Assembly (NCBI GenBank): GCA_963812085.1
Contig: CAWETL010000005.1
Location: forward strand, 1-64,000
Reading direction: 5' to 3'
From: SPDF01 sp963812085
GTDB taxonomy: Bacteria; Gemmatimonadota; Gemmatimonadetes; Gemmatimonadales; GWC2-71-9
Length of the DNA stretch: 64,000 bases
Of this stretch, positions 7,689 through 16,106 are shown piece after piece (within the stretch, counting starts at the first letter, position 1; the number at the start of each line of letters is the position of its first letter). Below the pieces are notes generated by a model. The model did no database searches. It had not been told where the DNA came from and saw only the letters and a program-made list of their open reading frames with translations. The position numbers and the translations under genes were made by a program.

Positions 7689-8096
7689 TCAGTCGATGAA
7701 CCGCGACCGGACGTCGGGACTGGGAAGGGGACAGGCGTCGTACCGGCCAAAGAGCCGATGGCGATGCCGGGCGAAGAGGTCGTAGGCCCAGTCGCGAACG
7801 GCGCGGGGAGCCAGCCGGACGACACCGGCCGCCCGCCAGGGCCAGCCGAGGTACTCGGCGATGGCGAGCACCGCATCGGAACGCACCAGCGGGGAGGGTG
7901 CCCGGTCGCCGGGCTCGACGAGGATCAGCGAGTCGATCTCCCGGAGAGAGGGGTGCTCCTTCAGCACCTGCCGGGCAAACTCGCCTTCCAGCGGCGCAAA
8001 TCGCATCCAGCCGCCGGGATCGCGGGCCAGGATGAACCGGACGGCCCCCTCGCAGAAGCCGCAGAGGCCGTCGTAAAGCAGGACCGGCTGTCCCAC
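7689..8096 (-). CDS. DCC-family thiol-disulfide oxidoreductase (DUF393)
   Basis: The N-terminal motif LLYDGLCGFCEGAVRFIL carries the DxxCxxC signature of the DUF393/YuxK family. Other family features are MRFAPLEGEFARQVL, SLILVE, SDAVLAIAEYLG and a C-terminal DLFARHRHRLFGR. Members are thioredoxin-fold proteins presumed to exchange thiols. The start is taken as the GTG at 8096; upstream residues look non-coding. It converges with the preceding gene. Confidence 0.8.
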   Translation of the reverse strand: MGQPVLLYDGLCGFCEGAVRFILARDPGGWMRFAPLEGEFARQVLKEHPSLREIDSLILVEPGDRAPSPLVRSDAVLAIAEYLGWPWRAAGVVRLAPRAVRDWAYDLFARHRHRLFGRYDACPLPSPDVRSRFID

Positions 8097-8191
8097 TGGC
8101 CCTCCTTGCCGCCATATTGCCCGCTGCGCCGGGCGCCCGCCCGGTTCAGAGAATATTAGCCGGGGCGTACCCGCCACCCCGCGGAGGCTGG

Positions 8192-8539
8192 ATGCGGTAC
8201 CTGTACCTGCTCACCGGAATCGTCATCACCGTGATGGGCGCCTACTACGTGCTGGGCACCTATACCCCCCTCGGCGACTGGGTGGACGACACCGGCGCCA
8301 TCGTGGGCCTCGTCCTGCTCTTCCTTGGCGCCCTCAACCTGCTCAACTACTGCTACGGCGCCACCGCGCGCGGCACCCGATGGGCCGCGATCGGCGCCAA
8401 CGCCGCCATGCAGACCGTCATGTGGCTCACCGGGCCGGAGCCGTCGCCCGCGGAGGCGCTGCTGATCGGGACGCTCGTGCTGGCTGCGCTCCTGTCGCTG
8501 AGCCCCCGCGCGTCGCGCCCCCGACCCACCGACGGATGA
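8192..8539 (+). CDS. Small four-helix membrane protein, unknown
   Basis: It is 115 residues with about four hydrophobic segments (YLLTGIVITVMGAYYVLG, AIVGLVLLFLGALNLLNY, WAAIGANAAMQTVMWL, ALLIGTLVLAALLSL). I do not recognise the family. Its stop codon overlaps the ATG of the following GNAT gene by 4 bases, so the two are probably translated together. Confidence 0.6.
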   Translation: MRYLYLLTGIVITVMGAYYVLGTYTPLGDWVDDTGAIVGLVLLFLGALNLLNYCYGATARGTRWAAIGANAAMQTVMWLTGPEPSPAEALLIGTLVLAALLSLSPRASRPRPTDG

Positions 8540-9015
8540 CGGCTCACCGCCTCGCCACGCACGACGACATCCCCCCGCTGGCCCGGCTGATCAACGCCGC
8601 CTACACCGTGGAGGCGTTCTTCATCCGGGGCGCCCGCACCACCGAGCGCGAGCTCCGGGACAAGCTCGACACGCCTGGCGCCGCCTTCCTGGTGGTCGAC
8701 GGCGGGACGCCGGGCACCCTCGCCGGGGCAGTGTACGTCGAGCTTCGCGGCGATCGCGGCTATTTCGGGCTGTTGTCGGTGGATCCCGCGCGCCAGGGCG
8801 AGGGACTGGGTCGGGTGCTGGTGGAGGCGGCCGAAACGCGCTGCCGTGCCGCGGGATGTGCGGCGCTGGACATCGACGTGGTGAACCTCCGGACCGAGCT
8901 GCCTGCGTTCTACGAACAATTCGGCCTCCGGCCCGTGGGCACCGCGCCCTTCCCCGCCCCGGAGAAGCTCACCCAGCCGGTGCACCTCATCGTGATGAGC
9001 AAGCCGCTGGGCTGA
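8536..9015 (+). CDS. GNAT-family N-acetyltransferase
   Basis: It is 159 residues and a complete GNAT fold: the N-terminal helix THDDIPPLARLINAAY, the central strand GYFGLLSVDPARQGEGLGRVLVEAA with the Q/R-x-x-G-x-G/A acetyl-CoA loop, and LPAFYEQFGLRPVGTA in the C-terminal part. The acceptor is unknown. Start ATG overlaps the previous stop (ATGA). Confidence 0.8.
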   Translation: MTAHRLATHDDIPPLARLINAAYTVEAFFIRGARTTERELRDKLDTPGAAFLVVDGGTPGTLAGAVYVELRGDRGYFGLLSVDPARQGEGLGRVLVEAAETRCRAAGCAALDIDVVNLRTELPAFYEQFGLRPVGTAPFPAPEKLTQPVHLIVMSKPLG

Positions 9016-9025
9016 GGTCTCCGGC

Positions 9026-10087
9026 TCAATTGTCCAGCAGGATGGCGATCGGCCGGAGCGCCGGGATCCGCGAGAAGATGACCTGCAGCATCACCATGAT
9101 CGGCACCGCCAGCAGTGCCCCGACCGGCCCCCAGACCCAGCCCCAATAGAGCAGGCCCAGGAAGATCGCCACGGGGTTGAGCGGAAGATGCCGCCCCATG
9201 AGGTGCGGCGTGACGAAGTTCCCCTCGACCAGGTGCAGGCCCGCGATCCCGCCCACCACCAGCAGTACCTGCGCCGTGCTGTCGAACGAGACCAGCGCGG
9301 CCACGCCGATGAGGACGGTGACGGCCAGCGCGCCGGCGTACGGGATGAAGCTGAGGAAGAACGTCGCCACGCCCCAGAGGATCGCGCCGGGTAACCCCGC
9401 CGCGGCGAGGAACGCCCAGGTGGCCACCCCCACGCCCGCCCGGGTCACGGTATTCAGCAGCACATACCGGGACATCTGGGATTCGACCTCCGCCAGCACC
9501 GCCTCCATGTTCTCCGACCCCGCCAGGTCGCCGATCAGGTGGGCGAGCTTTTTCCGGAATCGGGGCAGCATGGCGAGCTGGAAGAAGGTCAGGAAGACGA
9601 TCGAAATGGTCATCACGGCGAAGTGGGTGGTGCTGACGCTGAGGCGTTCCAGCAACCCCGGTGTCCTGATCTGGATGGGGGCCGGTCCGCTGGGCGGCAC
9701 CGGCTGCGTGGCCTTCTCGACCTGCCGGGCCGTCTCCTGGATCGGTCGCAGCATCCGCCGGACCTTGGTCTGGGCCTCGGTCAGGATCTTGGGCGCCCCC
9801 TCGATCCAGTCCGACGCCGGTCCCGCCAGCATGACGGCCCCACCTGCCAGGCCCGCCAGCGTCCCGAACACCACCAGCGCCGCGCCGAGGGTGGTCGGCA
9901 CCCCCAGCTTGCGCAGGGCCCGCACCGGTGGATCCAGCAGCAGCGTGAACATGCCGGCGATCGCGATCGGGATCAGCAACCCGGCGCCGAGCCGGAGCGC
10001 CGCGGTGAGCAGGATCAGGAAGATGCCGGTCAGGAGCAGGGGCGGGCGCGAAGAGCCGGAGGGGCGCGCTCGTACGGGTTCCGACAT
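9026..10087 (-). CDS. AI-2E family transporter
   Basis: It is 353 residues with the pattern of the AI-2E/PerM exporter family: two N-terminal membrane helices, a soluble segment rich in charged residues (ILTEAQTKVRRMLRPIQETARQVEKA), then FFLSFIPYAGALAVTVLIGVAAL, VEGNFVTPHLMGRHLPLNPVAIFLGLLYWGWVWGPVGALLAVP near the end. Family members export diverse small molecules or act as Na+/H+ antiporters. Substrate unknown. Confidence 0.85.
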   Translation of the reverse strand: MSEPVRARPSGSSRPPLLLTGIFLILLTAALRLGAGLLIPIAIAGMFTLLLDPPVRALRKLGVPTTLGAALVVFGTLAGLAGGAVMLAGPASDWIEGAPKILTEAQTKVRRMLRPIQETARQVEKATQPVPPSGPAPIQIRTPGLLERLSVSTTHFAVMTISIVFLTFFQLAMLPRFRKKLAHLIGDLAGSENMEAVLAEVESQMSRYVLLNTVTRAGVGVATWAFLAAAGLPGAILWGVATFFLSFIPYAGALAVTVLIGVAALVSFDSTAQVLLVVGGIAGLHLVEGNFVTPHLMGRHLPLNPVAIFLGLLYWGWVWGPVGALLAVPIMVMLQVIFSRIPALRPIAILLDN

Positions 10088-10190
10088 ACGATGATCCCTC
10101 GCTCAGGGGGTTCGACCTCGCCGAAAGCGCGGCACGGGGACTCCCCGCGCCGCGCCTCCAGCGGTACTCGGGCGTCGCGGCGCCCCAGCG

Positions 10191-10649
10191 CTACAGCGTG
10201 AAGTTCAAGCCCGCCGACACCTGCGCGGTGGAGTTGTCGTTCACGATGAACCGGAGCTCCCCGAACGGGTGCACCCGCCCCTTCAGCGACTCGACGCCCG
10301 CGAACAGGTTCAACCCGGCATTCGAGCCATCGCCACCGCTCTCCATGATATTGAGCCCGCTTCCGACATAAAACCAGCTGGCCGACTGGGCCAGGGCGCG
10401 CCACTTGAGGTCGGCGTTGAAGCTCCAGAGCGAGTTCGGGCTGGTGAAGAAGACGTCGAACGACGGATAGAACTCGAGGTGGCTGGCGATCGGCAGGCTG
10501 AACTGGGCGCCGACACCGACCTCGTCCAGGTCGAACTGATACGATACCCGGGGGCCGAGGTGCAATTCCCTGGTCTGGGCCTGCGCGGTGCCGGCCACAG
10601 CCGACATGAGTACCAGCGCGGTGCCGATCATCGATAGCCGCAACGTCAT
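10191..10649 (-). CDS. Outer-membrane beta-barrel protein, small
   Basis: A signal peptide (MTLRLSMIGTALVLMSAVAGTAQAQ) is followed by alternating strands ending in a C-terminal aromatic-poor strand AQVSAGLNFTL. LGPRVSYQFDLDEVGVGAQFSLPI and YPSFDVFFTSPNSLWSFNADLKW look like an 8-strand OmpA/OmpW-like barrel of about 127 residues. No specific function can be assigned. Met at 10649 is chosen because it begins the signal peptide. Confidence 0.65.
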   Translation of the reverse strand: MTLRLSMIGTALVLMSAVAGTAQAQTRELHLGPRVSYQFDLDEVGVGAQFSLPIASHLEFYPSFDVFFTSPNSLWSFNADLKWRALAQSASWFYVGSGLNIMESGGDGSNAGLNLFAGVESLKGRVHPFGELRFIVNDNSTAQVSAGLNFTL

Positions 10650-10786
10650 TCGTTGACTCCTCTGTAGGCCTGCGTGAGTATGCTGGAAGTGTAGTCGGGA
10701 CTCGGTGAGCCACCATCGCTCCTCGGGGCTAGTCCGAGGGCCCACCCTTCGATGGACGCCGGGCGACCACCGCCGAGGCCCGCGAT

Positions 10787-10810
10787 GGCGGCCGTCTCCC
10801 GACGGTCGCC
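10787..10810 (-). terminator. Hairpin after ice-binding gene
   Basis: A 10-base stem with one mismatch (10787-10796 with 10801-10810) and a TCCC loop lies about 16 bases beyond the stop of the minus-strand ice-binding gene. No U-tract is present, so it may be an intrinsic terminator of the high-G+C type or an RNA-stabilising hairpin. Confidence 0.4.
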
Positions 10811-10825
10811 GCCGCGACCCTCCAG

Positions 10826-11653
10826 CTACTTCTCGACGATCGTGTTGCCGGCAAGCGTCACCGCGGTCTGCGCGAGCAGCCTGCCGTTGACCGATGCGCC
10901 GGTCTTCAGCGTGATGGCCGTTTGCGACATGACCTCTCCCTCCATGTGCGCGGTCGTCCCGATGGACACGATTCCGGCGACCTGCCAGAACACGTTCTTG
11001 GCCTGGGCGCCACCGGCCATGATGACCCGCGCCCCGGAGGCCTGGGTGACCCCGCCGGCGACCTGGAAGATCCAGACGTCATTGGCGCCGCCGGTGAGCG
11101 TGACGTTCTTGGGAATGGTGACCGTGTTGGACCACTTGTAGAGGCCGGCCGGAAGCGTCAGCCCGCCGAGATTGCCGGCGGCGAGTTCCGTGTGGTCGGG
11201 CGTGAGCCGTCCGGCGGCATCGGCGTAGGCAAGCTGCATGTCGCCGACGGCCGCGGTCAGGTTCGACGGCGTGGGGACCGCGTAGTCGGCCGCGTAGACG
11301 CTTCCGGTCACCTGCGGTGAGGTCGCGAAGGCGCCGCCCGCCGGAAGCACGAGGGCAAAGCCGGTGATGAAGCTCGCGGCGGCCGGGCTCAAGCCGACGT
11401 TTCCGGTGATCGCAGATGTCGGCACGTTCGAGGTGGCGGACTTTGCCAGGATCACGTACGTCCCGGCCGTGCCGAGCACCACGGGCGCCGGGCCATGCCC
11501 GTCGGCCGCGCCGGTGCCGGTGCCGGTCCCCGGCGTGGTCGGGGAGAGGTCTACGGCGGGAGCGGTACTTTCGCCGCAACCGGCGGTCACGGCCGCCAGG
11601 ACGAAGGCCCCCAACCAGGCACCCCGTACCGAATACTTTGCCAATCGATTCAT
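10826..11653 (-). CDS. Ice-binding-like lipoprotein (DUF3494)
   Basis: The lipoprotein signal ends with FVLAAVTAGCG, followed by a Thr/Gly linker (TTPGTGTGTGAADG) and the complete DUF3494 domain. The domain begins VVLGTAGTYVILAKSATSNV, contains TGSVYAADYAVPTPSNLTAAVGDMQLAY, LPAGLYKWSNTVTIP and GGANDVWIFQVAG, and ends in the AQTAVTLAGNTIVEK strand. Known members bind ice through a flat beta-helix face, but many relatives in non-polar bacteria are untested and may be adhesins. It would be tethered to a membrane. Confidence 0.9.
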   Translation of the reverse strand: MNRLAKYSVRGAWLGAFVLAAVTAGCGESTAPAVDLSPTTPGTGTGTGAADGHGPAPVVLGTAGTYVILAKSATSNVPTSAITGNVGLSPAAASFITGFALVLPAGGAFATSPQVTGSVYAADYAVPTPSNLTAAVGDMQLAYADAAGRLTPDHTELAAGNLGGLTLPAGLYKWSNTVTIPKNVTLTGGANDVWIFQVAGGVTQASGARVIMAGGAQAKNVFWQVAGIVSIGTTAHMEGEVMSQTAITLKTGASVNGRLLAQTAVTLAGNTIVEK

Positions 11654-12016
11654 GCTGTTCTACCGTCACTTCCCTTGAAGACTGCGTGAACCTGCAAGGT
11701 GCACAATGAACAGATGAGCCAGCCGGCGACGCCGCCTCCAACCGCGCGACCCCTTCCCCCAACATCTCGTCACCCCCGCCGCCGACTACCTCACTCTGCG
11801 TGTTGCTCTCGTCGTCGTTCAGCTGCCGGAACCGCACGAGCGCGATTCCTGGCAGTCAGTATACGACGCTGGGCCGGCAGGGGTTATCGCACAAGGGGGT
11901 GAAATACGAGGGATAGCCTGATGCGGTAGACGCACCGCGCGTTCTCACTCGGAAGGACTACCGGTCACGAGGAAGCGCGGGGGCCCCGCCGGAAGCGGGG
12001 GGCTGTTCGGGGCAGA
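11654..12016. other. Intergenic region upstream of ice-binding gene
   Basis: No gene is convincing in these 363 bases. The region should hold the promoter of the minus-strand ice-binding gene and the 3' end of the minus-strand NarL regulator transcript. A short hairpin (CCCCGC 11984-11989 with GCGGGG 11995-12000) lies right after the regulator and could end its transcript. I see no clear promoter boxes. Confidence 0.4.
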
Positions 12017-12670
12017 CTACGCGATGCCGCCGCGGTGGGCGTGGGCGGCGATCTGCAGGCGGGTGTGCAGTTCCAGCTTTTCCATGACGTTGCGCACGTG
12101 GCTCTTGACGGTGTGGGTCGCGATGTTGAGCCGGTGGGCGATCTCCTTGTTGCTGAGGCCCTCGCCGATGAGATCGATGACCTCGCGCTCCCGTGGCGTC
12201 ATGCGCACGTCTTCCTCCACGTGGGACCGCTCCTGTCCCGCGGCCTCCCGGGCGATCTGCGCGAAGAGCGATTCGGTCATGCGGGGCGGCAGCACGTTCT
12301 TGCCGGCCGCCACCGACCGGATGGTCTCGACGAACTCGTCGAAGGTGGCGTCCTTCAGCACGAACCCGGACACCCCCGCGTTGACGAACTCCCTGATTTC
12401 CTCGTTGACCGGGAGGAGGTCCATCACGATGATCTTCGCGCCGGGGTGCTCCTCCATGAGCGTGGCGGCGAGGCGGAGGCTGTCCTGGTCCCGGAGGCCG
12501 ACGTCGAGCAGCAGCACGCGCGGCCTGGCCTCGGCCAGCTGCGCCGAGCCGGCGACGTCCGAAGCGACGACGTCGATGTCCGGCAGCCGGTTGAGCATCG
12601 CCGTCAGCGCCTCACGCACCAGGCGATTGTCGTCGATGATACCGACCGAGATGGGGGCGCGAGGAGTCAC
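12017..12670 (-). CDS. NarL/LuxR-type response regulator (copy 1)
   Basis: An N-terminal receiver domain (ISVGIIDDNRLVREAL, phosphoacceptor in LLLDVGL, Lys in GFVLKDA) is joined to a C-terminal LuxR helix-turn-helix, MTPREREVIDLIGEGLSNKEIAHRLNIATHTVKSHVRNVMEKL. The phosphorylation dyad is DD in VGIIDDN. It lies divergently from a histidine kinase gene, a likely partner. Paralogues occur at 16107 and, truncated, at 19627. The start is a GTG at 12670, because upstream residues are Pro/His-rich and poorly conserved. Confidence 0.85.
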   Translation of the reverse strand: MTPRAPISVGIIDDNRLVREALTAMLNRLPDIDVVASDVAGSAQLAEARPRVLLLDVGLRDQDSLRLAATLMEEHPGAKIIVMDLLPVNEEIREFVNAGVSGFVLKDATFDEFVETIRSVAAGKNVLPPRMTESLFAQIAREAAGQERSHVEEDVRMTPREREVIDLIGEGLSNKEIAHRLNIATHTVKSHVRNVMEKLELHTRLQIAAHAHRGGIA

Positions 12671-12799
12671 GGGGCCTGGCCGGTGCGGGTGGCGGCGGAC
12701 AACTCCCGCCAAGGTAGCACCTTTTCCCTAGCACGGTCGGGCGATTGCGAGGCGTCCTTGCGCCACCTACGTTGCGGCACCAGTCCCAGAGGAGCCACG

Positions 12800-13969
12800 G
12801 TGCCGGACATCCAGACGCTTTCCGCAACGCGCACCGACGCGCCCACGGTGGACGTCCCCGCGGCGCAGCGGCTCCTGCTCGACATCATCGACACCGTGCG
12901 GGAGCCGCTCATCGTCCTTGACGCCGCCTTCCACGTCACCCAGGCCAACCGGGCGTTCTTCCGCACCTTCAAGGTCGAGCCGCGGGATACGATCGGTGAG
13001 GATCTCTTCACGCTCGGCGACGGCCAGTGGGACATTGCACCCCTCCGCGAACTGCTGCGTGACAAGCTGGCCGTGGAGCCGCAGTTGAACGATTTCGACG
13101 TGGACCACGTGTTTCCCGGCATCGGCCGCAAGATCATGCTGCTCAACGCCCGGCTCGTCTCCCAGGGACCCTCGTTTCCGCGGATCATCCTCCTGGCGAT
13201 CGAGGACATCACCCAGCGGCGCTTCACGGAATGGCGCCTGGCCGAGCAGCACCGGGAGCTGGAACGGTCGAACGCGGCGCTGGACGAGTTCGCGTCGGTG
13301 GCGTCCCATGACCTGCAGGAGCCGGTGCGCAAGATCCTCTCGTTCGGCGACCTGCTCAGCACGACGGCGGGACCGGCGCTCGACGCCAACTCGCGGGAGC
13401 ACCTCGCCCGCATGCTCGGCGCCGCCGCCCGCATGCGGACCCTGATCAGCGACCTGCTCCTGTATTCGCAGGTGACCACGCGGGTCCAGCCGTATGCCCG
13501 CACAGACCTCTCCCGGATCGCCAGGGAGGTCATCGCCGACCTCGAGACGTCCATCGCGGAGTCCGGCGGTCGCGTGGAGGTCGGGGACCTGCCGGTGATC
13601 GACGCCGATGCGCTCCAGATGCGCCGACTGCTGCAGAACCTGCTGGGCAACGCCCTCAAGTACCGCCGCAAGGACACGCCGCCGGTCGTCCGGCTCAGCG
13701 CCTCGAGCCCCGGCGGCCCGCTGTGCACGATCACCGTGGCGGACAACGGCATCGGGTTCAACGAGAAGCACGCAGGAAAGATCTTTCGCATGTTCGTCCG
13801 GCTCCACGGCCGTGCCGAGTATGACGGCTCGGGCATCGGCCTGGCGATCTGCCGCAAGATCGTCGAACGGCACGGCGGCACGATCGCCGCGGCCGGTACG
13901 CCCGGCCGGGGTGCGACCTTTACCGTCACCCTGCCGGTCACGCAGGCGGCCATAGGATACACACCATGA
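12800..13969 (+). CDS. PAS-domain sensor histidine kinase
   Basis: It is 389 residues without membrane helices, so it is cytoplasmic. The order is a PAS domain (LDIIDTVREPLIVLDAAFHVTQANRAF), a dimerisation helix with the H box FASVASHDLQEPVRKI, and an ATPase domain with N box LLGNALKYRRK, G1 VADNGIGF and G2 GSGIGLAICRKIV. The H box resembles that of phytochrome-type kinases, and the next gene is an Rcp1-like receiver, its likely partner. The start is a GTG at 12800 behind GAGGAGCC. Confidence 0.9.
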   Translation: MPDIQTLSATRTDAPTVDVPAAQRLLLDIIDTVREPLIVLDAAFHVTQANRAFFRTFKVEPRDTIGEDLFTLGDGQWDIAPLRELLRDKLAVEPQLNDFDVDHVFPGIGRKIMLLNARLVSQGPSFPRIILLAIEDITQRRFTEWRLAEQHRELERSNAALDEFASVASHDLQEPVRKILSFGDLLSTTAGPALDANSREHLARMLGAAARMRTLISDLLLYSQVTTRVQPYARTDLSRIAREVIADLETSIAESGGRVEVGDLPVIDADALQMRRLLQNLLGNALKYRRKDTPPVVRLSASSPGGPLCTITVADNGIGFNEKHAGKIFRMFVRLHGRAEYDGSGIGLAICRKIVERHGGTIAAAGTPGRGATFTVTLPVTQAAIGYTP

Positions 13970-14430
13970 AGCAGGACAAGAACAAGATCCCGATCACGAT
14001 CCTCATCTGCGACGATGACGAGGACGACCGGATGCTGACGCAGCAAGCCCTGGAAGACGCCCACGTCTCGAACAACATTCGCTTCGTCGAGGACGGCGAG
14101 CAGTTGCTCGACTACCTCTACCAGCGCGGTGCATATGCCGGCGAAACCGGAAAGGCCCCGCGCCCCGGACTGATCCTGCTGGACCTCAACATGCCGAAGA
14201 TGGACGGGCGCGAGGCGCTCAAGATCATCAAGGGAGACGCGACGCTGAGCGATATTCCCGTCGTCGTCCTGTCCACGTCGGGATTCGACCAGGACATCAT
14301 CCGCAGCTACCAGCTGGGCGTGAATTCCTTCATCACGAAGCCGGTCACCTTTTCCGGGCTGGTCGAGGCGATGAACGTGCTTGGCCGCTACTGGCTCGAG
14401 ATCGTCGAATTGCCGCCGGTGGCCGCGTAG
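13966..14430 (+). CDS. Rcp1-like single-domain response regulator
   Basis: It is a stand-alone receiver of 154 residues: acidic pair in LICDDDEDDR, phosphoacceptor Asp in LILLDLNMPKMDG, Thr/Ser in VLSTSG, and Lys in FITKPVTF. The insert DYLYQRGAYAGETGKAPRPG is typical of the Rcp1 group that pairs with phytochrome-like kinases. The ATG overlaps the kinase stop by 4 bases, so the two form one operon. With no output domain, it probably relays phosphate onward. Confidence 0.9.
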   Translation: MKQDKNKIPITILICDDDEDDRMLTQQALEDAHVSNNIRFVEDGEQLLDYLYQRGAYAGETGKAPRPGLILLDLNMPKMDGREALKIIKGDATLSDIPVVVLSTSGFDQDIIRSYQLGVNSFITKPVTFSGLVEAMNVLGRYWLEIVELPPVAA

Positions 14431-14437
14431 GGCCGCC

Positions 14438-14696
14438 TCACGACGAGCGTCGGGGACGGACGGCGCGGACGATGAACAGCAGCACCACCGCCCCGACGAA
14501 GGCGACGAATATCACTCCCGCGAGGCCGCCCCAGGGCGGCGAAATGTCCAGCCGGCCGAAGAGCCATCCGCCGACGACGGCTCCGAGGATGCCGACCACG
14601 ATGTCGCCCAGGAGGCCATATCCCACGCCCCCGATGGCGACACTCGCGAGCAAGCCGGCGACTGAGGCCGACGATGAGCCAGGTGACGAGATCCAT
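14438..14696 (-). CDS. GlsB/YeaQ/YmgE-type membrane protein, frame broken
   Basis: The N-terminal MDLVTWLIVGL lies in one frame. After a one-base shift at about 14663 the rest (VAGLLASVAIGGVGYGLLGDIVVGILGAVVGGWLFG...GAVVLLFIVRAVRPRR) continues in another. Joined, the product is an ordinary three-helix GlsB/YeaQ/YmgE protein of about 85 residues, a family linked to general stress. The good conservation on both sides suggests a sequencing indel or a very recent mutation. It is the last gene of a chain of tiny minus-strand genes. Confidence 0.7.
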
Positions 14697-14730
14697 GGAA
14701 TACTCCAGACTGTGGGTCCCGCGTGCGGGA

Positions 14731-14841
14731 CTATTTCTTCGACACTTTGCCGATCATGGTGACCAGGAGCCAGATAACCAGGACGCTCACCACCGCGGGA
14801 GCCCACATCCACCCGGTGCTCCAGCCGTATTGCTGCATCAT
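14731..14841 (-). CDS. 36-residue single-helix membrane peptide
   Basis: MMQQYGWSTGWMWAPAVVSVLVIWLLVTMIGKVSKK is split here as a Trp-rich N-terminus, one membrane helix (APAVVSVLVIWLLVTMIG) and a basic tail. Its double ATG (14841 or 14838) overlaps the stop codon of the preceding 49-codon gene (TGATG), which strongly suggests coupled translation. Function unknown. Confidence 0.55.
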   Translation of the reverse strand: MMQQYGWSTGWMWAPAVVSVLVIWLLVTMIGKVSKK

Positions 14842-14990
14842 CAGCCGCCTCGCTTCAGGAGCACCTTGGCGGCCTTCTCGTGGGCCGCCTGGATCTGTTC
14901 AAAGACTGCCCGGGCCGCATCCCGCGTCTTGTCGAGCGCGGGCGCGGCACGTGCGCCGACCTTTCGAGCGGCCTTCCGGGGCTTTGTCAC
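14841..14990 (-). CDS. 49-residue basic helical protein
   Basis: A GTG start (14990) overlaps the stop of the upstream two-helix protein copy (GTGA). The product, VTKPRKAARKVGARAAPALD..., is Lys/Arg/Ala-rich and looks like one long amphipathic helix (ARAVFEQIQAAHEKAAKVLLKRG). No family was recognised. The overlaps on both sides argue that it is a real gene of the small-protein cluster. Confidence 0.5.
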   Translation of the reverse strand: MTKPRKAARKVGARAAPALDKTRDAARAVFEQIQAAHEKAAKVLLKRGG

Positions 14991-15211
14991 GCCCGCTTCC
15001 GCGCGCCGGCGGCGAGGAGCACGACACCGCCGGCCACGGCCACTCCCGCCGCCCAGGGCGGTATCGACTGCTTTTCGTCTGCGGTGATCTTGATGTCGCC
15101 CATCTTGCATCACGTCGCGGCGGGTCGTGAAGTCCGCCCCCTGCACCAGCACGAAGGCGCCCAAGGCCGACCAGCAGCAACCCCGGCCACCAGGCTCATG
15201 GTGCGGTTCAT
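14987..15211 (-). pseudogene. Two-helix small membrane protein, frame-broken copy
   Basis: Pieces in three frames together match the intact 73-residue protein at 16884-17105. MNRTMSLVAGVAAG is in one frame, LGAFVLVQGADFTTRRDVMQ in a second and MGDIKITADEKQSIPPWAAGVAVAGGVVLLAAGARKRA in a third. The breaks lie near 15170 and 15103. The ATG at 15211 overlaps the stop of the glycine-zipper lipoprotein gene (ATGA). The last piece could be made alone from its own ATG. Confidence 0.6.
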
Positions 15212-15835
15212 CGGGACGCCACGGTCAATGGACCGGTGAGCGTCAGTTCGATCGGCGAACCGGCGTTGACGACGACGTCACGGCTCGCGGTCTCGTTCGC
15301 GACCACCGCTCCACCCGCACCGCCGATGACCGCGCCGATGATGGTACCCTTGGCATTCCCGCCGATGACGGTTCCCGCCACGGCGCCGATCGCCGCCCCG
15401 GCGGCGGTCTTCTCCACTTCGCCTGTCGTGACCCCACGTCCCTTGAGGGTGTGGGACACCGATGTGACCTCGGCGTCGAGCGGATAGGTCTTCCCGGCGA
15501 TCGTGACGTTCGCGACCCGCAGCGTCAGGCTGCCGTCCTGGGCGCTCCTGCTCTTGGCCGGCGAAATCTCGGTGATCACCAACTCCACGGTGGAACCGGC
15601 GGGGATCACGACGCGGCCGGAGCTGTTCTTGACGTCCGCGTCCACCGTCGTCATGAGCGACTGGCCCGCCTCGTCACTTCGGGAGGTGATCGTCCGGGAC
15701 GTCGTCACGTCGACCGTGGTCCCGTGCGCGAGCGTCCGGTTGACCGGCGCGCTTCCGGCCTGCGCCTGCCTGCGTCGCCGGGCCGCAGGCCATGAGCCGG
15801 GCCGCGACGAGTCCGAAAATCATCAAGCGTGCCAT
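15208..15835 (-). CDS. Glycine-zipper lipoprotein, frame broken
   Basis: From ATG 15835 one frame gives a lipoprotein signal (MARLMIFGLVAARLMACGPA). After a shift at about 15765 the rest continues in another frame: APVNRTLAHGTTVDVTTSRTITSRS, a beta domain (VVIPAGSTVELVITEI...LRVANVTIAGKTYPLDAEV) and a glycine-zipper stretch (AAIGAVAGTVIGGNAKGTIIGAVIGGAGGAVV). Similar exported glycine-zipper proteins sit in the envelope. It heads the small-protein chain and overlaps the next gene by 4 bases. Conserved sequence on both sides of the break favours an indel. Confidence 0.6.
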
Positions 15836-16106
15836 CTGAACCTCGAGTGACGGGAACGGCGCGCATGCGCCGGTGTGTTCATCGCTCCACGACCGAACGC
15901 TACCCGTCCTGGCGTGGCGGGCCTATCGCTCAATGGACTGGATTCGGAGCTAGCTCCAAAGGAGCAGGGGACGGAGAGGCGGGAAGAGGACAGGCGGCTC
16001 GGCCTGTCCCCCATGGTGCAAGTGCGGATGGGCAATGTCGCCCTGGCGGCGCCGGGCGACAATCCATCCAACGGATGAAAAGGGATGGAGTTCGATCGAG
16101 GGAGCG

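Noticed and set aside
12035..12799. Plus-strand open frame upstream of the histidine kinase
   Set aside because: It is antisense of the NarL regulator gene; the kinase starts at the GTG at 12800 with its own ribosome-binding site.
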